A stretch of 34,122 nt of DNA, taken from IMG/VR virus record IMGVR_UViG_3300020396_000021, positions 1-34,122 of that record. One strand, written 5' to 3'. This stretch comes from a virus. The notes under the pieces were generated by a model. It saw only the letters and a program-made list of their open reading frames with translations, was not told the DNA's origin and made no database searches. Below, piece after piece: positions 25,241 to 32,273 of this stretch. The position numbers and the translations under genes were made by a program. Position 1 is the stretch's first letter; every line of letters starts with the position of its first letter.

Positions 25241-26569
25241 TTATAGTTTAAGAAATACTTTTCTAGTATCTTCTTCAACTCTGATTACTTGGACTGTAAT
25301 ATCTGCTCCTTTCGATATGTCTTTAATTTCTATATTATCAGGGAATTCAGATATATGTAAGAGGCCTACTACACCTTCTTCTATTTCTACAAATAGACCA
25401 TAATCTTTGGTAGATTTTACAGTTCCTACTACTTCAGTTTTCTTAGTGTATCTTTCGGAAATACCTTCCCACGGATCTACTTTCTTTTCAGCAGGAGAAC
25501 CCTGGACCAGTGTAATTTTTCTTTCATTAATAACTTCCTTGACGTAGAATTTAATCTCTGTCCCTGGCTCTAAAGATCTGTCTCTATGTGCCTTTGCAGT
25601 TTCAGTGTCCAGGTCATTAACATGAATCATACCAGTTAAGCATCCTTCGAATTCAACGAATACACCGTATTTTGCAGAACCAGTAACATGTCCTGTTCTT
25701 TCGGTTGCAGTTTCTTCCTGTATCACTTTAAGCGTATTAGGAATAAGAGCTCTTAGGTATGCTCTGTGAGAAACTACAACAGTTCCTTTTTCTTCTGAAA
25801 AACTTACAGGTACTACATACATTTCAGTGTCAATTATTGATTCAAAGTCGTGTAATTTATTTACACCTGCTAATGAGCCAGGCATAAAGCACTCAATACC
25901 TTGAACTTTTACAATATATCCTCCGCCTGGAATCATTTTAGAAACAACACCGCTATATGCTGTATTTCCATCGTCAATCGACGATATGATCTCTTTAACA
26001 ACCTTAGTCTTAAGACCTTCAGTTACAGAACCTATCATATACTTCTTAACATTCATCGAAGTGTCTGCAATTAACTGAACGTCAACCTCTGCTCCTTGTT
26101 TTAGAAGTTCTAGAACTTCCTCTGCTTCTCTTGATAAATCTACATAAATTAATTCCCTATATCCTACATCAATTGATGCCCATTCGGAATCTACTGCGTA
26201 TACCTTTCCAGTGTAGCTTGCTCCTAATTGTAAAGAATATATCGTATTAGAAGTCAGTGAATGACCTTCCATTATATCGAATAGTTCTTGAGCATATGAC
26301 TCTCTACTATATACTTTTACACCTTTAGGTGTTTTAATATGTGGGTTAGGTTTTCTGAGTTTAGTTACACAAGTTGCCTCGTATTCGTCCCACATGAATT
26401 CTCCATTATCATCTAGATAATTTGTGTCTGGGCCAGGAACGGCCTTTTCTGGGGTTGGTGAGTTTAGTGAAGTTTCTACTTTAACTTCTGTTTCTTGATT
26501 TGCTTCAACTAGTTGGGTTGTCGCTGAGAGTCTAGCTCTCTTTTGTTTTTGAGTTGTCTTTGTTGACAT
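25241..26569 (-). CDS. Ribosomal protein S1 homologue with four S1 RNA-binding domains
   Basis: This is a 442-residue protein with a hydrophilic N-terminus, then FMWDEYEATCV (58-68), which resembles the FxWDxYE element I recall near the N-terminus of Bacteroidota S1. Four S1 (OB-fold) domains follow at about 116-167, 203-270, 290-356 and 376-442. Diagnostic pieces are GIECFMPGSLAG in domain 2 (bacterial S1: AFLPGS), VVVSHRAYLRA after it, KYGVFVEFEGCLTGMIHV in domain 3, and DPWEGISERY before domain 4 with DYGLFVEIEEGVVGLLHISE inside it. The order and linkers match domains 1-4 of bacterial bS1 (E. coli has six). In bS1, domains 1-2 dock on the 30S subunit and later ones bind mRNA. Lines I counted run about 41% G+C against about 33% for neighbours. 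A role in steering translation is inferred. Confidence 0.92.
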   Translation of the reverse strand: MSTKTTQKQKRARLSATTQLVEANQETEVKVETSLNSPTPEKAVPGPDTNYLDDNGEFMWDEYEATCVTKLRKPNPHIKTPKGVKVYSRESYAQELFDIMEGHSLTSNTIYSLQLGASYTGKVYAVDSEWASIDVGYRELIYVDLSREAEEVLELLKQGAEVDVQLIADTSMNVKKYMIGSVTEGLKTKVVKEIISSIDDGNTAYSGVVSKMIPGGGYIVKVQGIECFMPGSLAGVNKLHDFESIIDTEMYVVPVSFSEEKGTVVVSHRAYLRALIPNTLKVIQEETATERTGHVTGSAKYGVFVEFEGCLTGMIHVNDLDTETAKAHRDRSLEPGTEIKFYVKEVINERKITLVQGSPAEKKVDPWEGISERYTKKTEVVGTVKSTKDYGLFVEIEEGVVGLLHISEFPDNIEIKDISKGADITVQVIRVEEDTRKVFLKL

Positions 26570-26607
26570 TTACTTTGTTTTTAAAAGGGTTAATGTATGT
26601 TTACTAG

Positions 26608-26617
26608 CTATATATCA
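26608..26617 (-). promoter_or_regulatory. Candidate late promoter motif (TGATATATAG) before the S1 homologue
   Basis: The minus strand reads TGATATATAG ending 38 bases before the ATG at 26569. Its first three bases are also the TGA stop of the 563-aa gene, so stop codon and motif overlap. The leader after it is A-rich with no Shine-Dalgarno sequence. Confidence 0.4.
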
Positions 26618-28306
26618 AATTACGGTGGCGTCAAATCCTATCATCGGGATGTATGGAACTAAAGGAACCGGGATTCCACCCATGTAAATAAATTTCATTT
26701 GGCTAAGATGTGTAAAATAAGAATATGCAAGTGCCTTTGCCACTATTTCAGCTGCTTCATGTGCGTTATCAGAATCCTTTCCGGAATTAAGGGCTCTTCT
26801 AATATTGTCTGCTAATTTCTTCTGATTTCCATAACTAACACCTATGTATTTTCCTAAAAGAACCGGAACAGATAAACATGGTGGGGTAGGGGGATCTGTA
26901 GCAAATGGCTGTATTGTCGCGTCTTTCCAATATTTAAGAGTTGCCTTTGCAAGTTCTTTATATGGATCATCTTTACTTCCGCCTTCTGCTAACATTGCAG
27001 CTTCAATTCCCATTTCTACTATTAAAGTATTTCTAATTTGCTTAGCTAAAGTTCCCGTCTTAGACATATCTATATTCACAATAGAATTCTGTGTTTCGTC
27101 ACTTTCAGTAAGAGGACATCCTTGCCACTTTTTTCTTAATTCATCTTCTATAAAAACCGGTTTAACTTTGGTCTTTTTAAAACCATAGTCTTTTTTACCG
27201 TTCCATGTAAATTCTGTAATAACGTTTTGAGTTAATACAGGTGGCATTTTCTTATTTTCATTAAAAGGTTCCTGTATTTTTAAATTAGTTAATTTGAATG
27301 GATATCTTACTTTTAATTTTTCAGCAGGTTCCATTTCTTCATATCCTACGGGTAATGTAGTATCAAAGGGCCATGGATATTCAATAGCCTTTATAGAATC
27401 TTTCTTTATTGCAGTTTCTTCATTGTATAAAAACTCTCCGTTGCTATCTACTATAGGATGGCACTTTTTTATTTCATCAATTACATATTTAGAAACCAGT
27501 AAATAAAATTCACCATTATAATTTCCACTGGTATTAGTTACCGTCACATTAGAGGAAGATTTAAATGATTGCCAACTCCAATCTAATCCCATTAGGGTAG
27601 ATATAGCCGCATCCCTGTTATCGTTCATATCATTAATCTCCCATAGAGTATATCCTCCCACTGTACTTTGTGTAATTTTGTTAGTTCCCATCCACGTGGC
27701 CCAGTGCCAAAAATCCCATCTTTTATCTCCGTCAGAAATATCTTCAAATTGCATTAATAATCTCGTTGCAAATATTCTAGCCAATTCATCAGGGGTTTCT
27801 TTACCATCTAAGCGATGAAACTCGAAGAATTTAAATCTATATAGACTTTCTGTTCCGTCATCCTTATACTCTTCTAAATACTTGTCGAGTTCTTCGGTAG
27901 GTTCATACTGTATACCTTCTCCTATTTCACCTTCTAATTTATTATATTCTGGATCGTTGTCCTTTCCGGCAATAGTTAGTCTAGTTTCTGAACCAGCTTC
28001 CGTCGCTAAATATGCTATTAAATTATCTTTTTGATTTACGAGAGGTTTTTCATTATCGGGGGTTAGCATCGTAGGTTCACCCTTTTCATAAAGGTCATGA
28101 AACCATTGTTCGTAACTTGCTACAAATGCAGCCTCTCCGGCAGATGTTTCATGGGCAGCCATTCCCGGAACACATGTTGCATTACCCTTGATAGCTGTTA
28201 AATATGCATTTGCCAATTTCTTTCCGAAATCTTTTGCATCCAAAGATCCTCTATTTTCAAGAATATCAGATACTTCATCTATGAAAGGTGACCATTTTGC
28301 AGGCAT
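26615..28306 (-). CDS. Unknown structural-cluster protein, 563 aa
   Basis: I do not recognise a family over the full length. The N-terminal 45 residues (PAKWSPFIDEVSDILENRG, then KDFGKKLANAYLTAIKG) and the C-terminal 85 residues (helical, ending MGGIPVPLVPYIPMIGFD) recall, from memory, the two ends of much shorter phage proteins often found next to spike genes. If so, about 400 residues here are an insertion. The middle contains Trp-rich stretches (KRWDFWHWATWMGTNKI) and Lys/Glu-rich segments, with no clear catalytic motif. The Pro-rich hydrophobic C-terminus is unusual. The gene starts two bases after the spike gene and ends just before the S1 gene. A baseplate or hub-associated role is likely from context only. 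Confidence 0.6.
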   Translation of the reverse strand: MPAKWSPFIDEVSDILENRGSLDAKDFGKKLANAYLTAIKGNATCVPGMAAHETSAGEAAFVASYEQWFHDLYEKGEPTMLTPDNEKPLVNQKDNLIAYLATEAGSETRLTIAGKDNDPEYNKLEGEIGEGIQYEPTEELDKYLEEYKDDGTESLYRFKFFEFHRLDGKETPDELARIFATRLLMQFEDISDGDKRWDFWHWATWMGTNKITQSTVGGYTLWEINDMNDNRDAAISTLMGLDWSWQSFKSSSNVTVTNTSGNYNGEFYLLVSKYVIDEIKKCHPIVDSNGEFLYNEETAIKKDSIKAIEYPWPFDTTLPVGYEEMEPAEKLKVRYPFKLTNLKIQEPFNENKKMPPVLTQNVITEFTWNGKKDYGFKKTKVKPVFIEDELRKKWQGCPLTESDETQNSIVNIDMSKTGTLAKQIRNTLIVEMGIEAAMLAEGGSKDDPYKELAKATLKYWKDATIQPFATDPPTPPCLSVPVLLGKYIGVSYGNQKKLADNIRRALNSGKDSDNAHEAAEIVAKALAYSYFTHLSQMKFIYMGGIPVPLVPYIPMIGFDATVI

Positions 28307-28308
28307 AG

Positions 28309-29010
28309 TTATTTATTTTCTTGTTGATATGACTTGTGATCTCCTTCTACAAATGGAACCTGTAAAGTTCCAGAAGGACCAACACCTGTCGGATGAATAT
28401 GTGCCTTATAGTCTGCGATAAAATTTGCTAGGAAATCTTCTAAAGATAATCCTCTCACAGCGGGTTGTTCAGTGTCTTCTCCAGGTTCTCCAGTATTACT
28501 TAAAAATATGTTACCTGCATCTAAAAATATCCTATCACCTGTTGAAATTTTAATATCGCCGGCTTCGTCTATTTGAATTATAGGTCTTTCCTTTGCGCCA
28601 AGGCCTCTAGTAATTACAAGGCCATCTTCTTCTGAGTGATAAATTCTTAAGTTTCTTTCAGCATCATATATTAAGCTGATTACATTTTCAGCATTTCCAG
28701 CTCCGTCTAATATGTCTTCTTTAAGATCAAGATTTTGATCTATATGAAACCAATATTCAGGATGATATAAATTACCATTATCAAATCTAGCTGAAACTAT
28801 ATCTCCTATTCTAGGAACAAGGTGTGAACCTACTGCGTTTCTATTCATAGGAGTTGCCCATGGAATTGCATCATCTGGTAAATTGTCATATTTACCCAAA
28901 ACCTTAACCTTACATCTACCCATTTTAAGAGGATCGACATTATCGATAACTTCTCCTAACCAATGAGTGTCTCTAAGATTATCAGTATTTAATTCTTTTT
29001 CAGTTGACAT
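28309..29010 (-). CDS. Baseplate central spike protein, gp5/gpV-like (no lysozyme domain)
   Basis: This is a 233-residue protein. Residues about 16-95 form an OB-fold like the N-terminus of T4 gp5: HWLGEVIDNVDPLKMGRCKV, then IPWATPMNR, then LVPRIGDIVSARFDNGN. Short beta repeats follow (GDIKISTGDRIFLDAGNIFL, about 151-170), consistent with a trimeric spike. HIHPTGVGPSG (204-214) is a His-containing element common at the end of gpV-like spikes and may hold a metal ion. T4 gp5 has a lysozyme domain between OB-fold and helix; none is present here, so the spike is of the simple gpV type. Known role: membrane-piercing tip below the hub. The hub gene lies two genes upstream. Confidence 0.9.
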   Translation of the reverse strand: MSTEKELNTDNLRDTHWLGEVIDNVDPLKMGRCKVKVLGKYDNLPDDAIPWATPMNRNAVGSHLVPRIGDIVSARFDNGNLYHPEYWFHIDQNLDLKEDILDGAGNAENVISLIYDAERNLRIYHSEEDGLVITRGLGAKERPIIQIDEAGDIKISTGDRIFLDAGNIFLSNTGEPGEDTEQPAVRGLSLEDFLANFIADYKAHIHPTGVGPSGTLQVPFVEGDHKSYQQENK

Positions 29011-29013
29011 ATA

Positions 29014-30288
29014 TTAATCGTTTACATTACCAAGAGATTCTGAAGCTGCCTTTGTTAAAGCGTCTCCAACCGTTGAAGAAGTATCTACATTAAATACGTT
29101 TTCAGCTATATTAGCTCCTATATTATCTACTCCATCTGAAACTCCACTTAGAGCATCTTGATATATGTTCTCGAAATTAGGAATTCTACCTCTTACCGTA
29201 TCTCTTGCACTTTGAATTAATTCATCTTTCTTTTCTCTTGCTAATCTATTAAGGTCATCTAAACCTCTTTCACCTAATTCTTTAAGTTTTCCTTTAAGTT
29301 TATCTCCAAGAAGACCAAGTATTCCATCTGCTTTATAATCTTCAGAGTCATGTGCAGGTGATAATCCATCTGGAATAGTATCTGATACAATTCCATTTAA
29401 AACTCTAGCGTCCATTTTGTCTATAATTTCATATGACATTTCAATAGTTTGCCTTGCCTGTTCTCCTGGATTTTTAGTAAGATCTCCAAATATTTCTGAA
29501 CCAGTGTTCAAAGAAAATTCACATTCTCCAAATCTAAACATGAAGAAAGGTCTGTTAGCACTTCCCGAAATTCCTTCATTACCATTATTAACACCTAAAC
29601 TCGGCTTCATATTTCCAGGAAAACCTTTAATAGCAGCTAAGTCTATTTTTTTAGGAACTCCACTTAATTCTATTCTAGATATATTCTGAAACTTTCTAAC
29701 TTCAGTAATATAAACTACCATTGAAAACTTTCTTAAATTCTCAGGTAATATCCAATTCCATTTAACTTCATCGAATACTGCTTTTCTATAAAGGTGCATA
29801 AGACCAGAAACTCTAAGGTTAATAGATTCTAAACAGCTCAATGTTAACTTTGCATCATCTCCTCCAAAATATGGATTATTAGGATCGAATGCTGTAATCG
29901 CTCTGTCAACACCCTGTAATCCTTGAAAGAACCATGGAGTATTTCTATTTAGATCTAATAATGCTTTTTTAAATTTAACAAGATTTGATAATCTATCTTC
30001 ATAAAATTTAACTGTTCCGGAATTACCACCTGAACTAAGTCCGCCCATTTTATTTTTATCAGATTCAGATTTATGAGATCCATCCATTTTAGAAGAATCA
30101 CTATCTTCCCTGTAACTAGCTCCTAAATGATTTATATAAAATTCTTCAGCAGCACCTGACAAAAGAGGAGAATTAGTATGATCTGACACGTTAAATAATA
30201 TAACAAACGAAAGATAAGTAGGGTCCTGATAAGGAGACTGTGCTAACTTACCCTTTTGAAAATCTAATTTGTTTTTGAAATCTGACAT
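29014..30288 (-). CDS. Putative tail-tube/baseplate-associated protein, 424 aa
   Basis: The central part reads NTPWFFQGLQGVDRAITAF, then LTLSCLESINLRVSGLMHLY and ENLRKFSMVVYITEVRKFQ. From memory this block recurs in structural proteins of phages of Bacteroidota and suggests a tube-like beta fold; T4 gp54 or gp48 would be functional analogues. The last 100 residues are charged and helical (LKGKLKELGERGLDDLNRLA, then AREKKDELIQSARDTVRGR) and could form a coiled extension. No enzyme motif is visible. It sits between hub and spike with a 3-base gap to the spike gene. Role at the hub-tube junction is inferred from order and fold impression, with moderate uncertainty. Confidence 0.65.
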   Translation of the reverse strand: MSDFKNKLDFQKGKLAQSPYQDPTYLSFVILFNVSDHTNSPLLSGAAEEFYINHLGASYREDSDSSKMDGSHKSESDKNKMGGLSSGGNSGTVKFYEDRLSNLVKFKKALLDLNRNTPWFFQGLQGVDRAITAFDPNNPYFGGDDAKLTLSCLESINLRVSGLMHLYRKAVFDEVKWNWILPENLRKFSMVVYITEVRKFQNISRIELSGVPKKIDLAAIKGFPGNMKPSLGVNNGNEGISGSANRPFFMFRFGECEFSLNTGSEIFGDLTKNPGEQARQTIEMSYEIIDKMDARVLNGIVSDTIPDGLSPAHDSEDYKADGILGLLGDKLKGKLKELGERGLDDLNRLAREKKDELIQSARDTVRGRIPNFENIYQDALSGVSDGVDNIGANIAENVFNVDTSSTVGDALTKAASESLGNVND

Positions 30289-30291
30289 ATA

Positions 30292-30301
30292 GTATATATT
30301 C
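30292..30301 (-). promoter_or_regulatory. GAATATATAC motif immediately before the 424-aa gene
   Basis: The minus strand reads GAATATATAC ending 3 bases before the ATG at 30288. It belongs to the recurring motif set, but the spacing is too short for a normal leader, so a promoter role for this gene is doubtful. Confidence 0.2.
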
Positions 30302-30315
30302 TTATTAGTTTAGTG

Positions 30316-31794
30316 CTATCCTTCTAGGTTATTAATTCTACTAGGCCACTCTCTTCTTAACATGGTTAGCTTTTGAATAATACCAGTATTTTGCTTATAG
30401 ATATATTTAATTCCTCCTATTACATAGTAACCTGTTAAGAATTCATCTTTAACTTGATCTACGTTTAATTCATTTGCATTTTCAGCTTCTACGTCCTGAT
30501 CTGTATCAAAACCTTTATCATCTTTAGCTTCATTTATACCCTGTTGTGAAGTAATTTGTGTAAAACCTGATTTCATAATTTGAACAGGTATCTTTTGCCA
30601 TAAATGTATTCCAGGATTAAACGTTTTTAAAGTTACCTCTAGTTTCATTTTATTCATTTCATCTAGATTTTGCTGATTGCTTATAGCAGAATATGAATAA
30701 TTTAAATGAACATTTGGCATATCGTCGGATTGAATAGGAAGCCTTCCAACATACTTTGATTTTACCTCTTTAGTATATCTGTCTTCATCTCTTCTGCCCT
30801 TTAGAGGTTCATCTATATCCTTCATGTTTTCACTCGCAAGAGGTTCTAACTCATGAGCAACTACACCCACTGAATCATTTTCCCAATATATCATTTTCCT
30901 TTTATAGCCGTTTTTCTTAGCTAAAGCACCTGCATTGTTAACAAGGTTATAGCTTTCTATAAACGTGTTAGTTGAATTCATTGAAGCTGCGTTCGTTAAT
31001 ATATTGGGGGATTCTATTTTATTAGAAGTTTGTTCTTCTCCGTCTTCGTCAAAGTCTATGCCCATGTTGATGAAAGTTTCATCTAAGCCTTCTTCTGAAT
31101 TTAATAGTGCATTAACGTCAACGAAACACAAATTATAGTAAGGATCTATACAATATGTTTGAAAACTATCTTCACCTATATATGAGTGTTCTACTAAATT
31201 ATTTAAAAATTCTAAGTTAGGCTGACATGCATTAAGAGCTTTCATAGCATCGTCTGCTGAATCTATATTTGTAGCTAATCCTAATTTTAAATTTTTAGCA
31301 AACTCTTCAATTTGTTCTCTAGAAGTACCTTCATAGGATGCACATCCTTCAGAATGCATCGTTGGTATTTTCATAGTTCCTTGAAAAACATACTTAGCTC
31401 CGTTCGTTGATCTTTTTAAATCATTAGCAGGGGGACCTGATATTTCGTCTATATCAAAATCTATTCTAATATCTTTAAAAGTGTCTTGCTGTCTTGCAGC
31501 TATTCTTACTGAGATAACATCTCCGTCTCTTGGTGTATTATCAGCATCAAACGTACCTTGTGTATCTACGACAACTACACTTATCATTGGAATTCTTACA
31601 CTACAGTCTATTTCCATTTTTTTAATAGATTCATCAGAGAATGAATTACCATTAACAACTATCATAGGAACAGGACCGCCATATTCATGACTTATCTTTT
31701 GTGCACCCTCTTCTTCTTCATGTGAATCAAACTTTATTACGTCTAATTCCAAAGAGTGCTCTAATACATTTAAAATGTGATTATCTATTGGCAT
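30316..31794 (-). CDS. Baseplate hub protein, gp27/gpD-like
   Basis: This is a 492-residue protein. Beta strands (MIVVNGNSFSDESIKKMEID, then VRIPMISVVVVDTQGTFDAD) form a tube-like N-terminal barrel with the polarised GDVISVRI element. The segment GCASYEGTSREQIEEFAKNL to PNLEFLNNLVEHSYIGEDS (about 150-210), then YCIDPYYNLCFVDVN, follows the pattern of gpD/gp27 hubs: a helix after a Tyr, a Q-x-N-x-x-FL helix and a hydrophobic F-V-D strand. Known role: trimeric hub that adapts the three-fold spike to the six-fold tube. It starts 5 bases after the LysM gene. A gp27-like assignment is supported by motif and by the spike gene nearby. Confidence 0.8.
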   Translation of the reverse strand: MPIDNHILNVLEHSLELDVIKFDSHEEEEGAQKISHEYGGPVPMIVVNGNSFSDESIKKMEIDCSVRIPMISVVVVDTQGTFDADNTPRDGDVISVRIAARQQDTFKDIRIDFDIDEISGPPANDLKRSTNGAKYVFQGTMKIPTMHSEGCASYEGTSREQIEEFAKNLKLGLATNIDSADDAMKALNACQPNLEFLNNLVEHSYIGEDSFQTYCIDPYYNLCFVDVNALLNSEEGLDETFINMGIDFDEDGEEQTSNKIESPNILTNAASMNSTNTFIESYNLVNNAGALAKKNGYKRKMIYWENDSVGVVAHELEPLASENMKDIDEPLKGRRDEDRYTKEVKSKYVGRLPIQSDDMPNVHLNYSYSAISNQQNLDEMNKMKLEVTLKTFNPGIHLWQKIPVQIMKSGFTQITSQQGINEAKDDKGFDTDQDVEAENANELNVDQVKDEFLTGYYVIGGIKYIYKQNTGIIQKLTMLRREWPSRINNLEG

Positions 31795-31799
31795 CCTTT

Positions 31800-32273
31800 T
31801 TAAATTCTAATTTCTCCGTTAGTAACTTCAATATTCTCTTGACCTGATTGTAAAATATTAGGTGGTAGAATTTCTTTATTATATTTCTTGCTTAAATACT
31901 CTATTCTATTAGCGTCTTTAACCGGTAATCTTTTAGTATTTATAAACTGATCTCTTATTGGATTTTTATAATTCTTATTAAGAGTAAGTTTAAATTTCTT
32001 TTTAGCTATGTCTATTTTAGGAATATAAAGAACATCTCCTTCTTTTATAGAAAATGGATTTGAAATACCATTAAATTTTAAAATAGCATCAACATGATCA
32101 TGTGTACCATATTCACTTAATGAAACTAAATCAATTCTACATGTTTCGTCATTTTCCACAACGTGTACACCCTGTACTGAACTTTCTTCTTGTTCTAGAA
32201 AAATAAAAGTAGGAGTTGACATTGTTAATTTGCCATCCGCAATTTGCTTTTTATCTACACTATATAGTTTCAT
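31800..32273 (-). CDS. LysM-domain baseplate wedge protein, gp53-like
   Basis: This 157-residue protein has a LysM-like region at about 45-88: CRIDLVSLSEYGTHDHVDAI, then LKFNGISNPFSIKEGDVLYIP. The I-x-x-GDxLYIP ending is the standard LysM signature. A conserved-looking C-terminal piece, EILPPNILQSGQENI, follows. T4 gp53 (196 aa) contains a LysM-like domain and clamps wedges together, so a gp53-like function fits the context of hub and wedge genes. Its ATG overlaps the stop of the 585-aa gene by one base (TAATG), which suggests translational coupling. Because it sits among baseplate genes and has no signal peptide or lytic domain, a structural role is favoured over a peptidoglycan-binding lysin. 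Confidence 0.8.
   Translation of the reverse strand: MKLYSVDKKQIADGKLTMSTPTFIFLEQEESSVQGVHVVENDETCRIDLVSLSEYGTHDHVDAILKFNGISNPFSIKEGDVLYIPKIDIAKKKFKLTLNKNYKNPIRDQFINTKRLPVKDANRIEYLSKKYNKEILPPNILQSGQENIEVTNGEIRI

Noticed and set aside
31795-31805. AAAAAGG directly before the ATG of the hub gene as a Shine-Dalgarno sequence
   Set aside because: It touches the start codon with no spacing and is the only such case; more likely an A-rich leader.
31800-32273. LysM protein as an endolysin or cell-wall enzyme
   Set aside because: No catalytic domain or signal peptide, and the gene is coupled to baseplate genes; gp53-like structural role fits better.
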